DNA of 35,458 bases from Pseudothioclava nitratireducens (GCF_029210495.1 NZ_JARGDK010000016.1:1-35458); one strand, 5' to 3'. Numbered from the stretch's first letter, positions 24,403 to 32,469 are shown. Notes: generated from the sequence alone by a model not told the origin. Translations and numbers: made by a program.

Positions 24403-25472
24403 CAGTCGCTCACATATTGGGAAATCTGGTCAAGGCATTGGGTGCGCATGTCGGCTCCTTGAAGCCACGCCCGATGCCAGTCGGTGATCCGCGCCAAGGC
24501 GGTATGAAGAGACCAGCGCGGCTCCCAATGGAGGCGCTGGCGGGCCTTGGAGATGTCGAGTTTGAGGTAGGTCGCCTCGTGTGGGTGATCGCCGGGTTGC
24601 TGGCGCCACGTCGCCCCCTCTCCCCAGTCGGCACAAAGTTCCTCGACGATCCACTGCACCGGGCGCGCGTCGCTGTCGGAGGGGCCGAAGTTCCAGCCCT
24701 CGGCATAGGCCGCGCCGCCGTCTTCAAAAAGACGCTCGGCCAGAATTAGGTAGCCGGACAGGGGCTCCAGAACGTGCTGCCACGGGCGGATTGCGTGCGG
24801 ATTGCGGATCTCGACAGGGGCGTTTTGCTCAAGCGCGCGCAGGATGTCTGGCACCAGACGGTCGTCGGCCCAGTCGCCGCCACCGATCACGTTGCCCGCC
24901 CGCGCCGTGCCCAGCGCAATGCCCTCAGCCTGCATGAAAGAACGGCGATAGGCACTGCTGACGAGCTCGGCGCAGCCCTTGGAGTTGGAATAGGGATCAT
25001 GTCCGCCCATCGGCTCATCTTCACGATACCCCCAGTGCCATTCGCGATTTTCGTAGCACTTGTCGGTGGTGACGTTGACTATGGCGCGCACGCTGCCCGG
25101 GCGGCGCGCAGCCTCCAGCACGTGGACGGTGCCCATGACGTTGGTAGCGTAGGTCTCGATTGGCTCTTGGTAGGAATAGCGCACCAAGGGCTGGGCGGCC
25201 ATGTGAATCACGATCTCAGGCTCAAAGCTCTCGATCTGGGCAGCAATGGCGGCAAAATCGCGGATGTCGGCAATCTGATGATCCATCCCCTCGGCCACAC
25301 GTGCCACATCAAAAAGCGACGGTGTGGTGGGCGGCGCCAGGGCGACGCCACGCAATTCGGCCCCCATGGATTGCAGCCACAGGCTCAGCCAGCTCCCCTT
25401 GAAGCCGGTGTGCCCGGTGAGCAAGACCCGCGTGCCCTGCCAAAACGACGGCGTGACGTTGGCGCGGTTCAT
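24402..25472 (-). CDS. rfbG: CDP-glucose 4,6-dehydratase
   Basis: A 356-residue NAD-dependent SDR that converts CDP-glucose to CDP-4-keto-6-deoxyglucose. [17 protein letters not shown] begins at residue 17 and is characteristic of Rfb[29 protein letters not shown] and [13 protein letters not shown] (catalytic Tyr and Lys) follow. The ATG at 25472 lies one base after the rfbF stop; longer frames upstream overlap rfbF and lack family sequence. The stop shares one base with the rfbH start. Confidence 0.95.
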   Translation of the reverse strand: MNRANVTPSFWQGTRVLLTGHTGFKGSWLSLWLQSMGAELRGVALAPPTTPSLFDVARVAEGMDHQIADIRDFAAIAAQIESFEPEIVIHMAAQPLVRYSYQEPIETYATNVMGTVHVLEAARRPGSVRAIVNVTTDKCYENREWHWGYREDEPMGGHDPYSNSKGCAELVSSAYRRSFMQAEGIALGTARAGNVIGGGDWADDRLVPDILRALEQNAPVEIRNPHAIRPWQHVLEPLSGYLILAERLFEDGGAAYAEGWNFGPSDSDARPVQWIVEELCADWGEGATWRQQPGDHPHEATYLKLDISKARQRLHWEPRWSLHTALARITDWHRAWLQGADMRTQCLDQISQYVSD

Positions 25473-25473
25473 C

Positions 25474-26247
25474 TCAGGACCACGTCTTCCACGGCGCCTT
25501 GCCGCTGGACCAAAGCTCTTCGAGGTATTGCTTGTCGCGCAGCGTATCCATCGGCTGCCAGAAACCGTGGTGCTCATAGGCCATGAGCTCGTTGGCCGCC
25601 GCGAGTTTCTTCAGGGGTGCCTGCTCCCAAACCGTGCTGTCGCCCACAAGATGGGCGAGCACTTTCGGGCTCAATACGAAGAAGCCACCGTTAATCATCG
25701 AGCCGTCGCCCTTGGGCTTTTCTTCGAAACTTTTCACCTGACCCTTGTAGATTTCCAAGGCCCCAAAGCGACCCGGCGGATAGACGGCGGTGAGGGTCGC
25801 ATCCTTGCCGTGGGACTTGTGAAAGTCGATTACGGCTGAGATGTCCACGTCGCTCACCCCGTCGCCGTAGGTGAAGCAAAAGGCTTCTTCGTCTCGGATG
25901 TAATCGGCCACGCGCAAGAGCCGCCCGCCGGTCATGGAGGCGTCGCCCGTGTCGATCAGGGTCACCTTCCAGGGCTCGGCACGCTGCTGGTGTACTTCCA
26001 TCGTGTTGCCGCCCATGTCGAAGGTCACATCCGACATGTGGAGGAAGTAGTTGGCGAAATATTCCTTGATATAATAGCCCTTGTAGCCAAGGCAGATCAC
26101 GAAATCATTGATGCCGTGATTTGAATACATTTTGAGAATGTGCCACAGCATCGGACGCCCGCCTATCTCCACCATGGGCTTGGGGCGCACCGACGTTTCC
26201 TCGGCCAAGCGCGTGCCTAGTCCGCCCGCAAGAATAACTGCCTTCAT
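25474..26247 (-). CDS. rfbF: Glucose-1-phosphate cytidylyltransferase
   Basis: A 257-residue nucleotidyltransferase that makes CDP-glucose from CTP and glucose-1-P, the entry step to CDP-3,6-dideoxyhexoses. The signature is MKAVILAGGLGTRLAEET, followed by RPKPMVEIGGRPMLWHILKM, DFVICLGYKGYYIKEYFANY and FCFTYGDGVSDVDI (metal-binding Asp). The family-typical FWQPMDTLRDKQYLEELW lies near the C-terminus. It starts 11 bases after the rfbI stop. Confidence 0.96.
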   Translation of the reverse strand: MKAVILAGGLGTRLAEETSVRPKPMVEIGGRPMLWHILKMYSNHGINDFVICLGYKGYYIKEYFANYFLHMSDVTFDMGGNTMEVHQQRAEPWKVTLIDTGDASMTGGRLLRVADYIRDEEAFCFTYGDGVSDVDISAVIDFHKSHGKDATLTAVYPPGRFGALEIYKGQVKSFEEKPKGDGSMINGGFFVLSPKVLAHLVGDSTVWEQAPLKKLAAANELMAYEHHGFWQPMDTLRDKQYLEELWSSGKAPWKTWS

Positions 26248-26258
26248 AACTTGTTCTC

Positions 26259-27242
26259 CTAACTCGATGACACGAATGCATCAGAGAAAAAAGCTTCCGA
26301 TGCTAGGCCCTTGCTTGTTAGCGCCTGCCTCGCAGAATGTATCATTTCCTCAGAGCCGCAGGCATAGACCTGCATTGAGTTTAGGTCTGCATTGGTCGCG
26401 AGAAAAGCGTCCTGTACATAGCCGCGTTCGCCCTGCCAATCTACGTCCGCCCGCGACAAGACCGGCACATAGCGGATCCGGTCGAAGAGGCTGCCTAGGT
26501 TCCAGTATAGGTCCTCTTCCGTGCGGCCACCCCAAAAAAGCTGTATCGAGCGGGGTTGCTGATCTTCGGACAGGGTCGCGATCCATTCAATCATTGATTT
26601 TACTGGTGCTATGCCCGTCCCCGTGGCAAGGAAGACGACGTCTGAGTTCGGCGTGTGGCGCAAGACGAATGTGCCTTTGGGGCCATATATACGCAGTAGG
26701 TCATCAACTTTCGCTTCGCCGAACCAATAGGCACTCATCACTCCGCCGTCGACGCATCGAATTTGAAATTGGATTCCATCCGCCTTAGGGGCCGCTGCGA
26801 ATGAATAGCTGCGCCGGACACCGCCGGGGCCAATCACGTCAGCGTATTGGCCAGCCATAAACTCCATCGTACGGCCAGGTGGAAGGCGCAATCTGACCCC
26901 AATAACGTCGTGCGAAAGCAATTCTAACGTATCAATCTTTGCTGGAATCATCTTGGGTTCGGGCAGGTTAAGTCCAGATAAGTCTTGGATGTCGAGAGTG
27001 AGGTCGGTTTCCGCGGACCGCGCACAAGCCAGAACCCAACCATCCGCTTTCTCTTCGGCAGAAAGGCCAGTCTCGTCGAGCAAAACGTCGGTGGCGCCTG
27101 TGACCTTGCATTTGCAGGTGCTGCATCGGCCACTGCGGCAACTATATGGCAACGTCATGCCAGAAGCCTCTGCTGCATCGAGCAATGATTGGCCCGGCTC
27201 CGATGAAAAGTAGAGTCCGGAAGGCAAAGTTACTTTCGGCAT
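26259..27242 (-). CDS. rfbI: CDP-6-deoxy-delta-3,4-glucoseen reductase (E3)
   Basis: A 327-residue flavin/iron-sulfur reductase that passes electrons from NADH to the RfbH dehydrase. The plant-type ferredoxin domain is N-terminal, with cluster cysteines 35, 40, 43 and 73 (YSCRSGRCSTCKC and WVLACARS). The FAD domain carries RRSYSFAAAPK. The NADH domain carries VVFLATGTGIAPVKSMIEW and ends in the FSDAFVSSS tail. The ATG at 27242 fits the family N-terminus (KVTLPSG); a TTG at 27260 with GGAGG three bases upstream is an alternative. It is the first sugar gene after the regulator, 69 bases downstream of it. Completing rfbFGHI in one operon argues that the pathway is functional. Confidence 0.93.
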   Translation of the reverse strand: MPKVTLPSGLYFSSEPGQSLLDAAEASGMTLPYSCRSGRCSTCKCKVTGATDVLLDETGLSAEEKADGWVLACARSAETDLTLDIQDLSGLNLPEPKMIPAKIDTLELLSHDVIGVRLRLPPGRTMEFMAGQYADVIGPGGVRRSYSFAAAPKADGIQFQIRCVDGGVMSAYWFGEAKVDDLLRIYGPKGTFVLRHTPNSDVVFLATGTGIAPVKSMIEWIATLSEDQQPRSIQLFWGGRTEEDLYWNLGSLFDRIRYVPVLSRADVDWQGERGYVQDAFLATNADLNSMQVYACGSEEMIHSARQALTSKGLASEAFFSDAFVSSS

Positions 27243-27311
27243 TCGGACGCCCCGAGACAAGTGCCTCCGAACAAAATTTCAGCATTCATTAGTCCGCGCA
27301 CCCCAAAACCC

Positions 27312-27671
27312 TCAATTATCACCCTGCACAAATTCGCCGTTTATTTCTTGCCTCAACTCGTCAATTTCTGCCTTCAGGGCGTCGTATTCTTCCTTTTTTC
27401 GCGCAAGAAACCTTCGAGTGATTGCCACCTTTTCCGAAATTCCCCTTGCTGTTAGGATGTATGCATACCGCCGCTTGTCTTCAGCGGCCGTGAAATTCCC
27501 CAACTTCACCAGCCCTTTGTCGATCAAGGCGTTCAACACGTAGTGAATACCACCGACACTGACGCCAACTGCCTCTGCCAGCTCCCGTTGGGACATTTCA
27601 GGGTTTTCTTGCAGAAGGCGAAGCACGCGAAAATGCGTGTCCTCCTGCAACTTGGTGCGCTTGCTGGTCAT
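27312..27671 (-). CDS. MarR-type EPS-associated transcriptional regulator
   Basis: A 119-residue winged-helix protein. The N-terminal part KLQEDTHFRVLRLLQENPEM, SQRELAEAVGVSVGGIHYVL and ALIDKGLVKLGNF is a helix-turn-helix with the wing around KRRYAYILTARG. The C-terminus is a helix ending in a likely coiled coil (RKKEEYDALKAEIDELRQEI). This matches the MarR family known to occur with exopolysaccharide loci that also carry EpsH/export genes. It is the promoter-proximal gene of the long sugar operon, so it probably regulates that operon, including itself. Ligand and operator are not known. Confidence 0.9.
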   Translation of the reverse strand: MTSKRTKLQEDTHFRVLRLLQENPEMSQRELAEAVGVSVGGIHYVLNALIDKGLVKLGNFTAAEDKRRYAYILTARGISEKVAITRRFLARKKEEYDALKAEIDELRQEINGEFVQGDN

Positions 27672-28121
27672 TTTGGGATTTTCTCAGGCTACCGCACAAG
27701 AACTGCCCGTGGGGCGCCTTGTTGGATGCAAAGGTGATGATGAGAATAGTTTCCACATCGCTCAGTTTCGAGCGGTAGCAAATGCTGCGGGCGCAAACAA
27801 GAGTAAATTCAGAGATTCACGAAGTATTCGTCAATAAAATCACAGTTGTCGATCTGCGAGCTGGGCGCTCAGACGCGAGCGGAGCCTTGCCCCGGTGGGA
27901 GGCTGTGGCTGGAACTCATGCCCACTTTAAATCCGTAGACCTTGAATGTAACAAGTTCATAACTGAACGACCCCGTCAACACAAGGCCACATCATGATCT
28001 TGGTTGGTCGTCGATCCCGTGCGCGGCGGCGTGGCGATAGCTCCTCGACACACGGCCACATGTCGCTTTGGGATCAGCCACTTGGGCAAAGATTTCGGAA
28101 GCTCATCCCGAGCCGAGCCCA
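27672..28121. other. Intergenic leader region between the EPS operon and the RepB-like gene
   Basis: This stretch of 450 bases has no convincing gene. Short frames exist at 27782-27997 and 27994-28317 on the plus strand, but they lack family features. It must hold the promoter of the minus-strand operon; TTGACG at 27831-27836 (minus strand) is a possible -35 box, without a good -10 partner. Besides the ops-like element there is a second GCGGTAGC core at 27772-27779 on the plus strand, which pairs with 27688-27695 as a perfect eight-base inverted repeat. Confidence 0.5.
27685..27696 (-). promoter_or_regulatory. ops-like antitermination element in the operon leader
   Basis: The minus strand reads TGCGGTAGCCTG, matching the enterobacterial ops element GGCGGTAGCGTG at 10 of 12 positions, including the GCGGTAGC core. 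It lies 14 bases before the ATG of the MarR-type gene, in the transcribed leader of the operon. An RfaH/NusG-like protein is encoded at 31957-32469. In enterobacteria RfaH binds ops in the non-template strand and then prevents termination through the whole operon. Confidence 0.6.
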
Positions 28122-29219
28122 TCACCCGAGGCGTTCGTCAATGCTAGGGTCCAATGATGCGTTACTTTCATCTTGCTGTGGTTTAGCCGGCGCCGCCGTC
28201 TCGGCCGTGCTCGACCCTTCCTCCCGTTCGGTCTGTTCCACAGCCTCTTCCATGCTAACCGTGTTCAGCACTAGGTCGAACTGCTCGAGGATCTCGGACG
28301 CATGCCGCGCCACGTAGGAGCGCACGGCCTCGTTTTCCATCAGCTTTTTCAGGTAGCCCTTGGCAACGACCAGGTTCAGCAGCTCCGAGCCGTAGTTTTC
28401 TTCGGCATGTTTGTACTTTTCCTGCACCTGGCTCATCTCGCGCTCGAGCTTGACGATCTGTTCCAGCGGATCGCCCCTGGGCTGTTCCGGCTGCGGCGGC
28501 TTGTAATCGGTGCGCTGTTCTGGCGGCGTAGCCTTCAGGAGGGCGTCCGCATGGGCGGCCGTGATGGTGTTGGCCGCGATCATCAGCTCGACCGCCTCGA
28601 TTTGCCGGGCGGCCTTCATCTTGCGCAGATGCCGGGTCACGTCCGGGGTGAACTGGTGATCCTGAAGGAGTTCAACCGCCTTGGGGCAAATCCCGTGTAG
28701 CAGATTGATCCGGCTGTTGATGGTCGAGAGGTTGACGTTGAAGGCCCGCGCCAGCCGCTCCTTGCTGACACCTTTGTCGATAGCGCGGCGCAGCATATAA
28801 TGTTCTTGCACCGTCGAGAGCCGATTGATCCGGTGGTTGTAGGTGTAGGTCTCAAAATCCTTGGCGATCAGGCAGGGCGCCGTGTCTTGGCCGAGTTCTT
28901 TCAGCGCCAGAACCCGAAGATTGCCATCAAGCAGCAGAAACCCCACCGCCTCCGGGTCCGGCTTGATCACAGAGAGGGGCTCGATCAACCCAATTTCCCG
29001 GATCGAGGACACGATCTGCTTGAACTTGCGCGTGGTCATCACGCCGTCTGGAACCTTTTTCGAGGGCATCAGCTCCTCGAGCGGGATCTGGAAGGTTTCA
29101 AGATCAAACCCGAGGGTCAGGTTCAGCGGTGCCTTGGGATAGGGCGCGTCGCTGTCGTCGGTCTCGGGTTGAGGAAAGGCGCCGGGGTAAAGCGGCTTCA
29201 CTGTGCTGAGGTCATTCAT
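28122..29219 (-). CDS. RepB/ParB-like partition protein (second copy of the module)
   Basis: A 365-residue protein. A ParB-like nuclease-fold N-domain (residues about 40-130: IPLEELMPSKKVPDG, IREIGLIEPLSVIK, FLLLDGNLRVLALKELG) is followed by a helix-turn-helix region (EHYMLRRAIDKGVSKERLAR, NVNLSTINSRINLLHGICP). An alpha-helical C-terminus typical of RepB plasmid-partition proteins comes next (GSELLNLVVAKGYLKKLMEN, RHASEILEQFDLVLN). The start ATG at 29219 has AAGGA upstream. No ParA or RepC gene accompanies it. Instead it follows a serine recombinase and another, broken RepB-like gene, so it belongs to a recombinase module and not to a plasmid partition operon. It probably binds the element's DNA, but its role is not established here. 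Confidence 0.82.
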   Translation of the reverse strand: MNDLSTVKPLYPGAFPQPETDDSDAPYPKAPLNLTLGFDLETFQIPLEELMPSKKVPDGVMTTRKFKQIVSSIREIGLIEPLSVIKPDPEAVGFLLLDGNLRVLALKELGQDTAPCLIAKDFETYTYNHRINRLSTVQEHYMLRRAIDKGVSKERLARAFNVNLSTINSRINLLHGICPKAVELLQDHQFTPDVTRHLRKMKAARQIEAVELMIAANTITAAHADALLKATPPEQRTDYKPPQPEQPRGDPLEQIVKLEREMSQVQEKYKHAEENYGSELLNLVVAKGYLKKLMENEAVRSYVARHASEILEQFDLVLNTVSMEEAVEQTEREEGSSTAETAAPAKPQQDESNASLDPSIDERLG

Positions 29220-29238
29220 GGGTTCATCCTTTCGAGGG

Positions 29239-30119
29239 TCAGGCGGTTTCGATGCGGTCGGCGAGGTATTTCGGCAGGCTATCGAGGCCTTCGGCACGCA
29301 GGAGCGTCACGAAGTGTTCGTCGGCAAACAGGCGTTTCAGCCCTTGAACCACCAAGAGCAGTTGCTGATGCGCGTGATCGGCTTTCAGCATCAGCTTGTG
29401 CTGGCGGGCGACTTCGCGCTAGTAGGTCTTCACCAGCGAATGCGCCGAGTTCGGCAACTTCGGGCGATCGCCGCCGGTCTTGGGGCCCTTTTCACGGCGC
29501 TTTTCGATCAGCCGCTTGGCATCCGTGATCTGGTGCCCTTTCAGCTGGCCGGTCTTGTAGGCCTCTTCCAGCATGTCGCCGAGGTCTTCATCATCGTGCT
29601 TGGCGCGGGCGATTTCGAGGGCGGTGGTCAGCGGGATTGTGCTATTCTGCACCGCCTCAATCAGGCGCTCTTCGCCTTTTTCCAGAAGGAAGACGATGTC
29701 CCGAACGTATTTCTCGGAGAGCCCCGTGCGCGTGATGATATCATCGATGGTGTAATCCCGCGCCAGCAAGAGCTCGATGTCGGCCAGGATCTCCAGAGGA
29801 CGGTGCCCCCGCCGGGCGATGTTTTCGGCGAGCGACATGATGAAGGCGTCTTCATCGGTCACATTCACCACCAGCGCCGGGATGTGGCTTTCGCCAAGCA
29901 AGCGGAAGGCGTTCAATCGGCCTTCACCGCAGACCAGCAAATAGGCGGGGCCCCATCAGCGCCCTCGCGCTCGGTCACGGTGATCGGCTTTTTCAGGCCA
30001 ATGGAGCGGATGTTTTCGACGATCTCCTCGAAGACCTTCATGTTGCGGTCCCGGGAATTCAGGACCTCGATCCGGTCGATGGGGACGAGCGTGACGCACT
30101 CGGGTGTGTCAGTCATCAT
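29239..30119 (-). pseudogene. RepB/ParB-like gene broken by a frameshift and an amber codon
   Basis: The first part, starting MMTDTPECVTLVPIDRIEVL and reaching KKPITVTEREGADGAP, runs into wrong-frame sequence at a GGGGCCCC tract (29947-29954). The family sequence resumes one frame over as YLLVCGEGRLNAFRLLGE, consistent with loss of one base. It then continues through the ParB-like HTH (DIITRTGLSEKYVRDIVFLL) to TAG at 29419-29421. Beyond this TAG the same frame goes on with REVARQHKLMLKADHAHQQL and ADEHFVTLLRAEGLDSLPKY to TGA at 29239-29241, which is clearly the normal RepB C-terminus. Two independent lesions make a sequencing error for both unlikely. Intact, it would be about 293 residues. 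It lies 70 bases downstream of the recombinase gene. Confidence 0.88.
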
Positions 30120-30189
30120 GGGCTTGGTTTCCTCTTCTGGTGTGATTGTTCATGTTTTGTGCTTTCGTTGATTTCCGTCATCCCAGCCC

Positions 30190-31791
30190 TCAGCCCCATT
30201 TCCGGCGGATGCCGACCCGTTCTGCCATTCCGTAGAAAAAGCCGAGGTCCTCGAAGCGGAAGGCCTCAAAGGCGATGCTGGTGCGGTTGCAAACGCGAAT
30301 TTCCTGCCGGGGCAGGTCGAGCCAGGGCAGCAGGTAGTAATCGAGTTCTTCACGGTTTTCGGGATCGAGTCGTACGGCGAGCGTGACGTCGGCCTGATAG
30401 CGCATCGGGTCAAACCGGATCCGCCAGCGCAGTCGCCCATCGCCCTGCGGCTGGCAACGCGCCAGGACCAAGCTGACGACCATCTCATCGTTGATGGTCA
30501 GCAGATCGGTCTTGGGATCGCGCGCCACCGTGCCGCCCACCTCGGCAATCGCCGCTTCGGTCCGCGCAATTATCTCCGGATGCATCCCACGCAGGCGCTT
30601 GTTCAGCGCGATGCGTTCCAGATCGCGGTCCGAGCGATAGCCAATCAACTCATAGGCCCGGGCGAGCGACCCGAACCGTTTTCTATAGGCCGAGGACGAG
30701 GGCATGTCCGGCGTCTGGTCAATCAGCACCCCGGAAAGCTGGCCCGCGTCGGCATAGAGCCGTTTCAAATGATCCAGCAGCTCTTCGTCCGACAGTCGGG
30801 CAGACCGCGCGGTGATGATTTCTTGCGCCGTCAGGAAGAACTCGAGCGGCACGATCCCCTCAAAAGCGCCTTCCTTCCGCACCCACATGTCGGGTGGGTT
30901 TTCCACATGCAGCTTCTTCAGCTTGAAGGAGGAGCGGTTGTAGACGTTGTTGCCGATATATTTTTCGTTGGTCAGGACCGTGCGCACTGTGCCAGAATTC
31001 CATGGACGATCCAGATCGGTCGTCACGCCTTCCTCGTTCAAGCGGTCGGCAATCTCGCGGAAGGACAGATCTTCTTCGATCAGCCAGCGATACATCTTGT
31101 TGACCCAGGCTACTTCCTCGTCGGGCCCGGGCATCAGGATCACACGGTCGGTCTGCAGTGATTTATGCTCGCCGCGTTTCAGCTCGCCTTTGATCTCGCC
31201 GCGCTCGTTCACCAGCACCCGGCGCAAGCCAAAGCCAGCAGCGCCGCCCTGACGGAAGCCCAGCTCAATCAGGCGGCATTGGCCGGCAAAGACCTTGACC
31301 GAAAGCTCCCGACTGTATTCGCCGGCCATGGCGCGTTTGACGCCCTTGACGATGGTCGAGACGGGAGAGCCGTCGTTCTCGAACTGCTCGGCGCAGTACG
31401 CGACATTGATGCCAGCGCGTTTGCAGATGTATTCGTAATAAGCGCTTTCGTCCGCATCTTGGAAACGGCCCCAGCGGCTGACGTCATAGACCAGGATCAC
31501 GTTGAAATCCGCCGCGCCAGATTCCACATCCGCAATCAACTGCTGCAGGGCGGTGCGCCCGCCGATGGAGAGGCCGCTCTTGCCGTCATCGGCATAGGTT
31601 TTGATGATCTCGATGCCACGCTTTTCGGCATATTCGCGAATTTTGTCGGACTGGTTGTGGGTCGGATACTGCTGATGCTCCGTCGACATGCGCACATATT
31701 GCGCCGCCCGAAACTCGGTAATCTCGCCACTCCCGTCCAACTCAGCCTCCGATCCGTCTTCAAGTCGGTCGGACGTTTGCGTGGGTGGCAA
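30190..31791 (-). CDS. Large serine recombinase
   Basis: A 533-residue site-specific recombinase. The resolvase domain has Arg34 and the nucleophilic Ser36 in AAQYVRMSTEHQQ, and further active-site Arg residues in VYDVSRWGRFQD and GEYSRELSVKVFAGQ. A recombinase DNA-binding domain follows (residues about 190-300: GFGLRRVLV, LSFREIADRLNEEGV, TVRTVLTNEKYIGN). The last ~200 residues lack the four-cysteine zinc ribbon of phage integrases of this class and carry a different C-terminal domain ending GMAERVGIRRKWG. The start is a TTG at 31791, with no clear ribosome-binding site; the residues before the resolvase motif are low-complexity acidic. It leads a three-gene set with two RepB-like genes. It probably mobilises or inverts a DNA segment; att sites were not identified. 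Confidence 0.9.
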   Translation of the reverse strand: MPPTQTSDRLEDGSEAELDGSGEITEFRAAQYVRMSTEHQQYPTHNQSDKIREYAEKRGIEIIKTYADDGKSGLSIGGRTALQQLIADVESGAADFNVILVYDVSRWGRFQDADESAYYEYICKRAGINVAYCAEQFENDGSPVSTIVKGVKRAMAGEYSRELSVKVFAGQCRLIELGFRQGGAAGFGLRRVLVNERGEIKGELKRGEHKSLQTDRVILMPGPDEEVAWVNKMYRWLIEEDLSFREIADRLNEEGVTTDLDRPWNSGTVRTVLTNEKYIGNNVYNRSSFKLKKLHVENPPDMWVRKEGAFEGIVPLEFFLTAQEIITARSARLSDEELLDHLKRLYADAGQLSGVLIDQTPDMPSSSAYRKRFGSLARAYELIGYRSDRDLERIALNKRLRGMHPEIIARTEAAIAEVGGTVARDPKTDLLTINDEMVVSLVLARCQPQGDGRLRWRIRFDPMRYQADVTLAVRLDPENREELDYYLLPWLDLPRQEIRVCNRTSIAFEAFRFEDLGFFYGMAERVGIRRKWG

Positions 31792-31928
31792 AACGTATCA
31801 AGCTGATAGTGCTGGATTATCTCATTATAACAATGCCCTGCGTGGTGAGCTCCGGGAGAGCGTCATCAAAATGTCACCTCGCACCCGGAAAACCATACTT
31901 GCATCTGTTCAAGTTCGAGCGATATGTG

Positions 31929-31940
31929 GGCGGTAAGGTT
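31929..31940 (+). promoter_or_regulatory. Second ops-like sequence before the NusG-like gene
   Basis: GGCGGTAAGGTT at 31929-31940 matches ops GGCGGTAGCGTG at 9 of 12 positions and lies 16 bases before the ATG at 31957. It could allow autoregulation of the antiterminator. The match may be chance. Confidence 0.3.
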
Positions 31941-31956
31941 TTAATGAGGTTTCGAG

Positions 31957-32469
31957 ATGACATTCCACGATCGCGGCACAAGCTGGTTTCTGGCGCAGCT
32001 GAAGCCGAACTGTGCCAACATCGCGGACAAGAACCTCAAGCGCCAGGGCTTCCAGACCTTCCTGCCGATGGAAGAAGAAACGCGCCAGCGTAATGGCAAG
32101 TTCGTCACCGCCATGCGGCCCCTGTTTCCGGGCTACATCTTTGTGGCCTTCGATGTGGCCCGCGGGTTCTGGCGGACGGTCAACTCGACCTATGGCATCA
32201 CGCGGCTGGTGAGCTTCGGCAAAGAACCGACGGCCGTGCCGCTGGATCTGATCTCGCAGCTCATGCTGCGCTGTGACGCGAAGGGCAAGTTGCTGCCGCC
32301 GAAGCTTTTGAAGCCGGGCGATCAGGTGACCCTGACCAAGGGGCCCTTTGCCAATTTTGTGGCAGAGGTGGAGAAGATCGCACCGGATCGGCGCGTCTGG
32401 GTCCTCATGGAAATCATGGGCGGACAGACCCGGGTTGCAGTCGGGGCGGACCAGTTGCGGGCGGTTTGA
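31957..32469 (+). CDS. NusG/RfaH-like transcription antiterminator
   Basis: A 170-residue protein. The NusG N-terminal (NGN) domain is at residues about 8-105: WFLAQLKPNCANIADKNLKR, FQTFLPMEEET, AMRPLFPGYIFVAFDV, and a SFGKEPTAVP loop. A KOW domain is at about 118-168: LKPGDQVTLTKGPFANFVAE, then VLMEIMGGQTRVAV. The specialised NusG paralogues of this type (RfaH, UpxY, LoaP and alphaproteobacterial EPS versions) suppress termination in long polysaccharide operons. The cell's housekeeping NusG would be near rplK, not in a locus like this. It is transcribed away from the recombinase. Its likely target is the ops-like leader at 27685. Confidence 0.88.
   Translation: MTFHDRGTSWFLAQLKPNCANIADKNLKRQGFQTFLPMEEETRQRNGKFVTAMRPLFPGYIFVAFDVARGFWRTVNSTYGITRLVSFGKEPTAVPLDLISQLMLRCDAKGKLLPPKLLKPGDQVTLTKGPFANFVAEVEKIAPDRRVWVLMEIMGGQTRVAVGADQLRAV

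Noticed and set aside
29203-30171. Plus-strand open frame of 322 codons over the RepB-like pseudogene
   Set aside because: The minus strand reads clear RepB family sequence on both sides of each lesion. The plus-strand frame is its shadow and stays open by chance.
31165-31806. Plus-strand open frame of 213 codons opposite the recombinase N-terminal domain
   Set aside because: The minus strand encodes the catalytic resolvase domain there; the plus-strand frame lacks any motif.
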